Source: an uncultured Alphaproteobacteria bacterium (GTDB taxonomy: Bacteria; Pseudomonadota; Alphaproteobacteria; UBA7887). Taken from it: a DNA stretch of 7,382 nucleotides. The first letter of the stretch is position 1. Each line of letters opens with the position of its first letter. The DNA is taken from NCBI GenBank assembly GCA_913044255.1, contig CAJWOI010000132.1, forward strand, positions 1 through 7,382, read 5' to 3'. Positions 1 to 5,569 of this stretch are shown here, in pieces. Position numbers and translations under genes: made by a program. The notes under the pieces were generated by a model, which was given only the letters and a program-made list of their open reading frames with translations, searched no databases and was not told where the DNA came from.

Positions 1-1
1 A

Positions 2-1234
2 GAGATCGACCAAAATGGCGTAAGACCAAAACTTACGGCGGTTTTGATCGCGGACCAGGTCACCTTGGAGCACTTCCTGACACCGGCAGCTGTCTACGCT
101 TCTGAAAAGAAATCCTCAGGTGATTTGTCCAGCCCGATTGCGCCGGCTATGCAGTCTGATGATGGGACTGCGCGCTGGTCACCTGATGCAATTGATTTTG
201 CGAATTTGGGCGTGCTAGATGCAGATATACAACTGCGCTCTGAGTCCATAGCCGTCTCGAGCATTGAATTTGGTGATGTGCGACTCGTGTTAAGCCTAGA
301 CGATGGTCATTTAACTATTGAGCAATTGGTGGGTCGTGTCTTTGACGGCGATCTGGAACTTTTCGGGACGATTAATGGCCGTGAAACCCCAATAGTCGAG
401 CTGAACGTCAAAGTTTCAAGCGGTGATATAAGGCAAGTTCTTTCAAAATTTGCTGAAGTTGATGGACTTACCGGAAAGACAGATATTAGTTTCGAAGTTA
501 GTGCTCGCGGCCGCAGTCAACAAGAGTTGGTGGCCTCGCTGAACGGAGTGGGCAGCGTTGAAAATGTGGGGGATGGAACGATTGAAGGGATTAATTTGCG
601 AGCGTTGTCTGATCAGATTGATAACTTGGACAGTGTCGGTGATTTCCTGGATTTAGCAAGGGTTAGCTTTGAGGGTGGATCTTCTCCGTACACAGAATTA
701 GGTGGTAATTTTGTGGTAGCGAACGGGGAGTGGCAGACAGATAATATACAGTTAGTAGCAGACGGTGGTGTTGGTGACGTCTCAGGCATGGTCGATTTGG
801 TGGACTGGACGCAAGACCTGGCTTTTACATTTCGTTTGACAGATCACCCTGATCTTCCGCCAATTGCGCTTAAATTGAGCGGCCCACTGGATGAACCAAG
901 TCAGAGTGTGCAAACGAGCGAAATTGAGGAGTTTCTGCTGGCGCGGGGTCTCGGCACCGTAATTCAGGAAGCTGTGACGGGAGAATTGGGGGATTTGGGC
1001 GCTGCGGCCGAGGTCATCGAGGATTTTATTCGCGAAGGAGATTCGCCAACGTCCTCGGACGAGATTCGTGGTGTAGCCGACGCCTTGATTGACCAACTGA
1101 TCGGGACCAACGACGCAGAAGCTGATGAGACCGGTCCTACAGCTGAGGGCGGGCCTGTTCCGGTGCCGCCTCCCGCCGGCAAAGAGCCGGAAGATGCGTT
1201 TATAGACCTTATGCAAAGATTATTGCGTGAGTGA
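2..1234 (+). CDS. AsmA-family protein, C-terminal part (5' end outside window)
   Basis: The reading frame is open from base 2 to the stop at 1232-1234, giving 410 visible residues, so the gene begins upstream of the window; the TTG at 44 is merely the first start-like codon inside it. The protein resembles the C-terminal region of AsmA-like proteins: alternating beta-rich segments such as LDADIQLRSESIAVSSIEFG, a 'FDGDLELFGTING' segment, then a helical 'INLRALSDQI' stretch and a final beta section with 'LVDWTQDLAFTFRL' and 'PPIALKLSGPLDEPS'. The last 50 or so residues are low-complexity and proline-rich (PVPVPPPAGKEP), ending in a short amphipathic helix. AsmA relatives are anchored in the inner membrane by an N-terminal segment (not visible here) and span the periplasm; the family is linked to outer-membrane biogenesis and phospholipid transport. 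Which paralogue this is cannot be decided. No convincing Rho-independent terminator follows the stop. Confidence 0.85.
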   Translation, partial: EIDQNGVRPKLTAVLIADQVTLEHFLTPAAVYASEKKSSGDLSSPIAPAMQSDDGTARWSPDAIDFANLGVLDADIQLRSESIAVSSIEFGDVRLVLSLDDGHLTIEQLVGRVFDGDLELFGTINGRETPIVELNVKVSSGDIRQVLSKFAEVDGLTGKTDISFEVSARGRSQQELVASLNGVGSVENVGDGTIEGINLRALSDQIDNLDSVGDFLDLARVSFEGGSSPYTELGGNFVVANGEWQTDNIQLVADGGVGDVSGMVDLVDWTQDLAFTFRLTDHPDLPPIALKLSGPLDEPSQSVQTSEIEEFLLARGLGTVIQEAVTGELGDLGAAAEVIEDFIREGDSPTSSDEIRGVADALIDQLIGTNDAEADETGPTAEGGPVPVPPPAGKEPEDAFIDLMQRLLRE

Positions 1235-1456
1235 TTTGCTTTGTTTTTCAGTGATCATCCATTCCGCCTAAAGTGCTATAATTTAGTCAGCGCTTGCGTG
1301 TGGGATTATGGATTTGCTCGTTTAATTCTCTTATCGCCATGGCACACTAGGTGATAGAATTCTTTTTTATTGGACCAGCCATCAATTATTTGTGTTTTGC
1401 GCTTGCGTGCTGCAGAGGAAGCTATGTTAATCTGGCCGCGGGATTTAGGAGATGCC
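1235..1456. other. Intergenic leader region, no gene seen
   Basis: This gap between the AsmA-like gene and the small exported protein holds the candidate promoter at 1274-1282 and an 11-base direct repeat (GCGCTTGCGTG at 1290-1300 and 1399-1409). I found no tRNA cloverleaf and no convincing coding frame. Open frames that run through the second half lack a ribosome binding site and are better explained as upstream extensions or shadows of the downstream gene. Confidence 0.5.
1274..1282 (+). promoter_or_regulatory. Candidate extended -10 promoter for the small exported protein
   Basis: TGCTATAAT matches the extended -10 pattern TGnTATAAT exactly. No good -35 hexamer lies 16 to 18 bases upstream, which is tolerated in extended -10 promoters. 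Transcription from about 1289 would give a leader of roughly 168 bases before the start codon at 1457. This is motif evidence only. Confidence 0.35.
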
Positions 1457-1792
1457 ATGAAATATCTACGATACCTAGCTATAGCATGTGCCGTTTCGGT
1501 GAGTGGGACCAGCGCGGTCCTGGCAAATTGCGGTCCGGCGCCAGAACCGCCTGAGCTTCCGAATGGAGCAAGTGCGCAACCCGAAGAAATGAGAAAGGCT
1601 TTAGATGCTGCCGGAACTTTCTCTATCGCGGTCAAAAATTATGCCGACTGTCTTATTGGTGCTGCTCAAGCAGCTGAAGATGAGCGCAACAGCTTAATAG
1701 AGGCGGCTCAAGCCGCAATGGACGAGCGAAACGCGTTGGTGGAGCGCTGGAATACCGAGGCTGAATCTTTCACGGCTCGTCTGGCTGACTAA
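1457..1792 (+). CDS. Small exported protein with tandem 14-residue repeat, function unknown
   Basis: I chose ATG 1457 (111 residues) because TAGGAG sits 5 bases upstream and because it gives a clean signal peptide: MKYLRYLAIACAVSVSGTSA followed by VLA-N, a plausible signal peptidase I site after residue 23. The frame is open further upstream but without a ribosome binding site. The mature protein begins NCGPAPEPPELPNGASA, then a helical region with a second Cys (YADCL) that could form a disulfide with the first. Near the C-terminus a 14-residue unit occurs twice in tandem (AAQAAEDERNSLIE and AAQAAMDERNALVE), two heptads long and alanine-rich, suggesting an alpha-helical or coiled-coil segment. 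The 'PxPPxLPNGAsA' start followed by a helix with 'YxxCL' is reminiscent of small hypothetical secreted proteins in proteobacteria, but I cannot name a family. It is not a lipoprotein, since no lipobox precedes the Cys. Confidence 0.7.
   Translation: MKYLRYLAIACAVSVSGTSAVLANCGPAPEPPELPNGASAQPEEMRKALDAAGTFSIAVKNYADCLIGAAQAAEDERNSLIEAAQAAMDERNALVERWNTEAESFTARLAD
1661..1744 (+). repeat. Tandem 2 x 42-base coding repeat
   Basis: Two adjacent 42-base units (1661-1702 and 1703-1744) encode AAQAAEDERNSLIE and AAQAAMDERNALVE. The peptides match at 11 of 14 positions, while the DNA copies differ at many third positions, so the duplication looks old and kept by selection on protein. It sits inside the small exported protein gene. 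Confidence 0.8.
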
Positions 1793-1871
1793 GTGGAGCA
1801 TGAGTCCGTTATCCGTAAGATCTTAAAATGACAATCAAAAATTGGGTTGGTTCCAAAAATCGGGAAACGCA

Positions 1872-3482
1872 TTAAGGTGCGCTGAAGAAATCATTTCCTT
1901 TATCATCTACCACAATAAAAGCAGGAAAATTTTCGACATCTATTTTCCATACTGCTTCCATCCCCAAATCCTCAAACGCAATACACTCGACCTTCTTAAT
2001 GCAGTCCTGTGCAAGCCGAGCTCCCGGGCCGCCGATTGAACCTAAGTAAAATCCTCCGTGTTTTCTGCAGGAGTCAGTTACCACCTTTGAGCGGTTTCCT
2101 TTTGCCAGCATTACCATCGATCCCCCTACCTCTTGGAACTGGTTGACGAACGGATCCATTCTCGCTGCCGTAGTAGGGCCAAAGGATCCGGTTACGTAGC
2201 CCTTTGGGGTTTTGGCGGGACCAGCGTAGTAGATACAATATTGTTTAAAGTATTCTGGGAGGCCTTCCCCTGCTTCAAGCCGATCTCTCAGTCGCGCGTG
2301 AGCGGCATCTCGAGCCACTATCATGGGCCCAGAAACTGATACTCTGGTCTTGATCGGATATTGGGTCAGGACCTGCCGAAGCTTATCCATTGGGTCGGCA
2401 AGATTAATTTTAACTACCTCTCCGCTAAGTTCTTCGGTCGTGACGTCGGGCAAATATTTGGCGGGATTGGTTTCAAGCTGTTCAAGGAAGACGCCATCGG
2501 ATGTAATCTTTCCGACAGCTTGCCGGTCCGCTGAACATGATACACCGATACCTATAGGCAAGCTGGCCCCGTGGCGGGGCAGCCGGATCACTCGTACGTC
2601 ATGGCAAAAATATTTTCCGCCAAATTGAGCGCCGATGCCGAATTGTTGTGTGAGTAGGTGTACCTCCTGTTCAAAAGAAATATCTCGGTACGCATTGCCG
2701 AGGCTACTACCAGTCGTTGGCAAGGTATCCAGATATTTGCAGCTTGCCAACTTAACTGTTTCGAGATTTAGCTCTGCCGATGTACCGCCGATTGCAATTG
2801 CTAGATGGTACGGTGGGCAGGCGGCGGTGCCAAGGGCGCGCAATTTTTCCTCTAAAAAATCTAACAAACGTTTTGGATGTAAACGTGCTGGGTTTTCTTG
2901 AAATAGAAAGGTTTTATTGGCGGAGCCGCCGCCTTTAGCAATAAATAAGAATTTGTATTCGCTCCCGGGAGTTTCTTGAATTTGAATTTGTGCTGGCAAG
3001 TTAGTCTGGGTGTTCAACTCTTTGTACATCTCTATTGGCGAGGATTGACTGTAGCGAAGGTTAAGTTTCGTAAAAACTTGATGAATGCCGCGAGAGATCG
3101 CTTCCTCGTCGTTATAGCCGGTCCAAATTTGCTGACCTTTCTTGGCCACAATGATGGCAGTACCAGTATCTTGGCACATCGGTAAAACGCCAGCTGCGGC
3201 AACGTTTGCGTTTTTAATCAATTCAAGAGCAACAAAACGGTCGTTGTTTGAAGCTTCGGGGTCGGTGAGAATTTTGGAAAGTTGTGCGAGGTGGTCCGGT
3301 CGTAATAGGTGTGAGATATCCTTAAATGCTTCGTAGGTGAGCTGAGTCAGTGCTTGGGACTCTACTTTTAATATTGTTTTTTCCTCGAACGTGGACGTCT
3401 TAATGAATTCATTGGTTAATTTACGATAGGGTAATTCGTCCGGCCCTAACGGGAACATTTCTTGAAAAACGAACTTGCTCAT
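1872..3482 (-). CDS. Class I (iron-sulfur) fumarate hydratase
   Basis: The 536-residue product is a full-length class I fumarase, the FumA/FumB type, which catalyses reversible hydration of fumarate to (S)-malate in the TCA cycle in the cytoplasm. The N-terminal half carries [10 protein letters not shown] and the C-terminal half [11 protein letters not shown] and [14 protein letters not shown]. Three cysteines, C103 (MCQDTG), C222 (ACPPYH) and C316 (VSCSAD), are spaced 119 and 94 residues apart, the spacing I recall for the [4Fe-4S] ligands of E. coli FumA (105, 224, 318). Start ATG 3482 has GAAGGG about 9 bases upstream. The enzyme should be oxygen- and superoxide-sensitive, as is known for the class. 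It follows sspB on the same strand after 146 bases containing a strong hairpin and a palindrome. Related tartrate dehydratases are two-subunit, so a fused 536-residue chain favours fumarase; a side activity on other hydroxy-acids cannot be excluded. Confidence 0.95.
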   Translation of the reverse strand: MSKFVFQEMFPLGPDELPYRKLTNEFIKTSTFEEKTILKVESQALTQLTYEAFKDISHLLRPDHLAQLSKILTDPEASNNDRFVALELIKNANVAAAGVLPMCQDTGTAIIVAKKGQQIWTGYNDEEAISRGIHQVFTKLNLRYSQSSPIEMYKELNTQTNLPAQIQIQETPGSEYKFLFIAKGGGSANKTFLFQENPARLHPKRLLDFLEEKLRALGTAACPPYHLAIAIGGTSAELNLETVKLASCKYLDTLPTTGSSLGNAYRDISFEQEVHLLTQQFGIGAQFGGKYFCHDVRVIRLPRHGASLPIGIGVSCSADRQAVGKITSDGVFLEQLETNPAKYLPDVTTEELSGEVVKINLADPMDKLRQVLTQYPIKTRVSVSGPMIVARDAAHARLRDRLEAGEGLPEYFKQYCIYYAGPAKTPKGYVTGSFGPTTAARMDPFVNQFQEVGGSMVMLAKGNRSKVVTDSCRKHGGFYLGSIGGPGARLAQDCIKKVECIAFEDLGMEAVWKIDVENFPAFIVVDDKGNDFFSAP

Positions 3483-3541
3483 CGTCCATGACCCTTCACT
3501 TGTGATTTGGTATTTTCGAGCCGTTGAGTTCCTCTGAATTG

Positions 3542-3567
3542 GGTTGTAGCTCCTTCGAGCTACAACC
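3542..3567. repeat. Perfect 11-bp stem-loop between sspB and fumarase
   Basis: GGTTGTAGCTC at 3542-3552 and GAGCTACAACC at 3557-3567 form an uninterrupted 11-bp stem with a 4-base loop (CTTC on plus, GAAG on minus). In the minus-strand transcript it lies downstream of the sspB stop and about 60 bases before the fumarase start. There is no T-run on either side, so it is not a canonical intrinsic terminator. It could be a transcript-end or processing hairpin, or an mRNA-stabilising structure in the fum leader. Confidence 0.6.
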
Positions 3568-3581
3568 GGTCCCGAGTGGCA

Positions 3582-3595
3582 TTCCTGTACAGGAA
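3582..3595. promoter_or_regulatory. 14-bp perfect palindrome, possible operator
   Basis: TTCCTGTACAGGAA is an exact palindrome located 100 to 113 bases upstream of the fumarase start, between the sspB stop and the adjacent hairpin. Such symmetric sites are typical of dimeric repressors or activators. It does not match the alphaproteobacterial LexA direct repeat (GTTC-N7-GTTC), and I cannot assign a regulator. A chance occurrence is possible. Confidence 0.35.
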
Positions 3596-3628
3596 ACCTT
3601 AACTAGGATTGTGTAAAATCGATCCAGT

Positions 3629-4120
3629 TCAGTTCTTGCGGAAGGCGTCAAGGGCTATAACCTTACGTCCGGAGTTGTTTCCGTCTTGCTCAGTCACTTG
3701 GGGGTCCAAGTCAATTCGATCGGAAGTTGCACTACCCACCATTTCCTGGGACCTGTCGATGGATGCGTCTCTCCCGAACTGAAGTCCAAAATTTGCGCGC
3801 TGATCAGCGAATCTTGAAATTGCCGATAGTGGCACCACCAATTCTTGTGGCACCTTATTAAAATTCAGCGTGACACGGAACTGGTCATCATCGACTTTGA
3901 GGTCCCAAAATTGATTTTCCAGAACGATAGTCATTTCATCTGGAAATTGCGTGCGAAGATTCTCAGAAATTTGCACGCCGTCAGCTTGGGTTCTGAAAGA
4001 AATGTACAAGTGATGACCGGCGGGGACCCCTTGCGATGAAACGCCTTTGAGCGCTTCACGCACAACCGTGCGCAAAGCATCCTCTACCAATTTCTCGTAA
4101 TTTAGATAGTCATCGCTCAT
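3629..4120 (-). CDS. sspB: SspB-family ClpXP adaptor (alphaproteobacterial type)
   Basis: The product (163 residues) belongs to the SspB family, adaptors that bind ssrA-tagged proteins and hand them to the ClpXP protease in the cytoplasm. I prefer ATG 4120 (MSDDYLNYEKLVEDALRTVV), where the family's N-terminal helix begins, over an in-frame TTG at 4135, although neither has a strong Shine-Dalgarno. Residues 1 to about 120 form the folded tag-binding dimer domain with GHHLYISF, 'LENQFWDLKV' and 'FNKVPQELVVPLSAI', the last typical of SspB. Residues 121 to 150 look like a flexible acidic linker, and the tail GRKVIALDAFRKN resembles the conserved C-terminal ClpX-docking module. The gene lies directly downstream of the tmRNA gene on the same strand, so the tag and its adaptor are encoded side by side, and upstream of fumarase. 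Co-transcription with ssrA is possible but not shown. Confidence 0.93.
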   Translation of the reverse strand: MSDDYLNYEKLVEDALRTVVREALKGVSSQGVPAGHHLYISFRTQADGVQISENLRTQFPDEMTIVLENQFWDLKVDDDQFRVTLNFNKVPQELVVPLSAISRFADQRANFGLQFGRDASIDRSQEMVGSATSDRIDLDPQVTEQDGNNSGRKVIALDAFRKN

Positions 4121-4147
4121 GTTACCGCCGGCCAAAGGGCAATTAGT

Positions 4148-4314
4148 GGGGGGCTTCTGTTGCCCGGCGCCCCCCGGACCGCGCTTACCTAGAAGTTCTA
4201 AGCAGCAAGTGCCAATTCATTATCGTTGGCAATTATGTTTTGACCCGATAACGGTGGTATCATACCGGGCAAAAATCGCACCTTTACCACGCATGTCGAA
4301 CCTAGTTCGCCCCC
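4148..4314 (-). ncRNA. tmRNA coding piece
   Basis: It starts with G at 4314, the first base of the acceptor stem, and carries the D-arm-like segment, pseudoknot 1 and the tag frame. After the stop codon comes a GC-rich hairpin (GGGGGGC at 4175-4169 with GCCCCCC at 4154-4148, 14-base loop) taken here as its 3' limit. The true 3' end could lie earlier, since hairpin and boundary are inferred. Confidence 0.7.
4198..4230 (-). other. tmRNA proteolysis-tag reading frame (ANDNELALAA-stop)
   Basis: From resume codon GCC at 4230-4228, the frame encodes A-N-D-N-E-L-A-L-A-A and ends in TAG (4200-4198). Together with the alanine carried by tmRNA itself the tag would be AANDNELALAA. The AAND start fits the SspB-binding part and the terminal LAA fits ClpX recognition. 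It has the same number of encoded residues as the E. coli tag (ANDENYALAA). Confidence 0.95.
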
Positions 4315-4347
4315 ATAAGGTACCGCGCGCAGCGCGAAACTGCTAAG

Positions 4348-4428
4348 TGGTGGAGGCGCCGGGTACTGCCCCCGGGTCCATGACGCTTATTCCATACGAC
4401 GTTTATCGCCATAGTCGGATAACCGACA
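4348..4428 (-). ncRNA. tmRNA acceptor piece
   Basis: This is the tRNA-like 3' half, ending with discriminator A at 4351 and CCA at 4350-4348. It contains the T-arm (CCGGG at 4375-4371, loop GGCAGTA, CCCGG at 4363-4359) and begins near a GTCGG-TTAT-CCGAC hairpin (4428-4415). A short helix with the coding piece is possible through CATG and flanking bases. The 5' boundary is inferred. Confidence 0.75.
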
Positions 4429-4433
4429 CTTTC

Positions 4434-4439
4434 AATATA
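4434..4439 (-). promoter_or_regulatory. Candidate -10 element for ssrA
   Basis: TATATT on the minus strand lies 6 bases before the first hairpin of the acceptor piece and would start transcription near 4428. The matching -35 position (4462-4457, TTCCAA) is weak. The element lies upstream of even the earliest thyX start (GTG 4468), while its -35 region abuts that start, so the two divergent control regions are tightly packed. Confidence 0.35.
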
Positions 4440-4467
4440 CGCTCGGCGGATTAATATTGGAAGACTG

Positions 4468-5493
4468 GTGATACAAATTGAGGATATGTTTGTTGCTTGG
4501 AGCGAACAAGGCGGGCAGACTAATCTTGTGACCACGAACAAATCGCAGTTGCCTAAATCCGTCGTAGCGTCTGAACAAGAGAGCGAGCTCTTGGCGCTGC
4601 GCTCACTTAGTTTCGAAACCCATCGGGCTACTGTGCCAGAGCTGGAGAAGTTACTCTACAAGGCATTCCCCGTACTCGACCGCGGTTTCATCCGGGTGGT
4701 GGATTACATGGGCGACGATAATGCGGTAGTTCAAGCGGCTAGGGTTTCGTACGGCGCCGGGACAAAAAAACTCAGAGAAGATCGAGGCTTGATTCGCTAC
4801 CTCATTCGGCATCGCCACACGACGCCTTTCGAGATGTGTGAAATAAAATTCCACGTGAAATTGCCGATTTTTGTGGCCCGCCAATGGGTTCGGCATCGAA
4901 CCGCAAACATTAATGAATATTCGGCAAGATACTCACTTTTGGACAATGAGTTTTACGTACCAGCGCCAGAAAACTTAGCGACACAATCCAGCGTAAACCG
5001 CCAAGGACGCGGTGCAGTTCTGGAGGGGGAAGAGGCTGCAAGGGTAATCAATATGTTGCGTGAAGATGCCATTCAAGCACACGCACATTATGTTGAAATG
5101 ATGAACGACGACAATGACGGGATGGTCCATGAGGATCGTAAGGGTTTGGCTCGAGAACTGGCTCGTATGAACCTTACCCTAAATTTTTATACTCAGTGGT
5201 ACTGGAAAGTAAATCTCCACAATCTGATGCATTTTCTTTCATTGCGTGCCGACAAGCACGCGCAATTTGAGATTCGCGCCTACGCTAATGTAATGCTGGA
5301 TATTTTCAAGCAATGGGTCCCGCTTACATACGAAGCATTTTGTGACTATAGACTGGGAGCGGTGGAGATGTCTGCCCAGGCTTTTAAAGTGGTACAGGGT
5401 TTGATTGCAGGTAAGGCGGTAGAGCAGTCCGAGAGTGGCCTATCGAAACGTGAATGGCGGGAATTAATGGCGATAATAGATCGCGATATTTAG
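4468..5493 (+). CDS. thyX: Flavin-dependent thymidylate synthase ThyX
   Basis: ThyX methylates dUMP to dTMP using methylenetetrahydrofolate, FAD and NADPH, replacing ThyA. The diagnostic motif RHRxxxxNxxSxR is present as [13 protein letters not shown] at residues 142-154 (numbered from GTG 4468), and the characteristic flanks [52 protein letters not shown] and [10 protein letters not shown] are intact. The full frame gives 341 residues, some 30 to 40 more than I recall as usual for alphaproteobacterial ThyX, because family similarity only begins near [13 protein letters not shown] (residue 52 onward). The start is therefore uncertain: GTG 4468 has GGAAG 4 bases upstream, ATG 4486 is an alternative, and later GTG 4528 or TTG 4549 (giving [18 protein letters not shown]) would match the family's N-terminus better but have poor ribosome sites. 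It diverges from ssrA and converges with mrp. Confidence 0.95.
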   Translation: MIQIEDMFVAWSEQGGQTNLVTTNKSQLPKSVVASEQESELLALRSLSFETHRATVPELEKLLYKAFPVLDRGFIRVVDYMGDDNAVVQAARVSYGAGTKKLREDRGLIRYLIRHRHTTPFEMCEIKFHVKLPIFVARQWVRHRTANINEYSARYSLLDNEFYVPAPENLATQSSVNRQGRGAVLEGEEAARVINMLREDAIQAHAHYVEMMNDDNDGMVHEDRKGLARELARMNLTLNFYTQWYWKVNLHNLMHFLSLRADKHAQFEIRAYANVMLDIFKQWVPLTYEAFCDYRLGAVEMSAQAFKVVQGLIAGKAVEQSESGLSKREWRELMAIIDRDI

Positions 5494-5569
5494 TAAAAAT
5501 CGTGTTCTTTCATTGTTTTTGCTTTTGACAGGGTACGATTTTCGACAGAGGCAATTCCCAATATAAAGG

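Larger units (their letters stand above)
4148..4428 (-). ncRNA. ssrA: Transfer-messenger RNA, circularly permuted two-piece alphaproteobacterial form
   Basis: Read on the minus strand, the acceptor (3') part comes first and the coding (5') part second. The acceptor part ends GGCGCCTCCACCA at 4348; after a 33-base intervening segment the coding part starts GGGGGCGAAC at 4314. The two ends form a 7-bp acceptor stem (GGGGGCG with CGCCTCC) with a G-U at the third pair, the alanyl-tRNA synthetase identity element expected of tmRNA, followed by discriminator A and encoded CCA. The T-arm is a 5-bp CCGGG/CCCGG stem with a 7-base loop. The coding part has the GGTTCGAC segment, an AAGGTGC also present in E. 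coli tmRNA, CCCG/CGGG pairing where pseudoknot 1 is expected, and then the tag frame. tmRNA rescues stalled ribosomes and tags the nascent chain for proteolysis. Outer ends (about 4428 and 4148) are estimates from hairpin positions. Permutation implies the precursor is processed into two RNAs, as known in Caulobacter. Confidence 0.93.

Noticed and set aside
782..1216. 144-codon open frame on the minus strand inside the AsmA-like gene
   Set aside because: It is antisense to a gene with clear family similarity, has no ribosome site, and its product resembles no family I recognise.
1370..1456. Longer N-terminus for the small exported protein (start at 1370)
   Set aside because: It would bury the signal peptide behind 29 residues and has no ribosome site, while ATG 1457 has TAGGAG at good spacing.
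1235..1456. Possible tRNA or other structured RNA gene
   Set aside because: No cloverleaf, TTCRA T-loop or other recognisable RNA signature was found on either strand.
1834..1862. Possible terminator after the fumarase gene (TTGG/CCAA stem, then TTTTT on the minus strand)
   Set aside because: The stem is only 4 bp, too weak to support a terminator call.
4119..4346. 75-codon plus-strand frame opposite the tmRNA
   Set aside because: It is entirely antisense to ssrA and the sspB start, with low-complexity composition from the GC-rich hairpin.
4302..4541. 79-codon minus-strand frame across the ssrA region
   Set aside because: It runs through the tmRNA acceptor and intervening segments and into the antisense of thyX; the RNA gene explains the sequence.
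5496..5542. Inverted repeat AAAATCGT / ACGATTTT between thyX and mrp
   Set aside because: The arms are 8 bp and AT-rich with a loop of over 30 bases, so a stable bidirectional terminator is not convincing.
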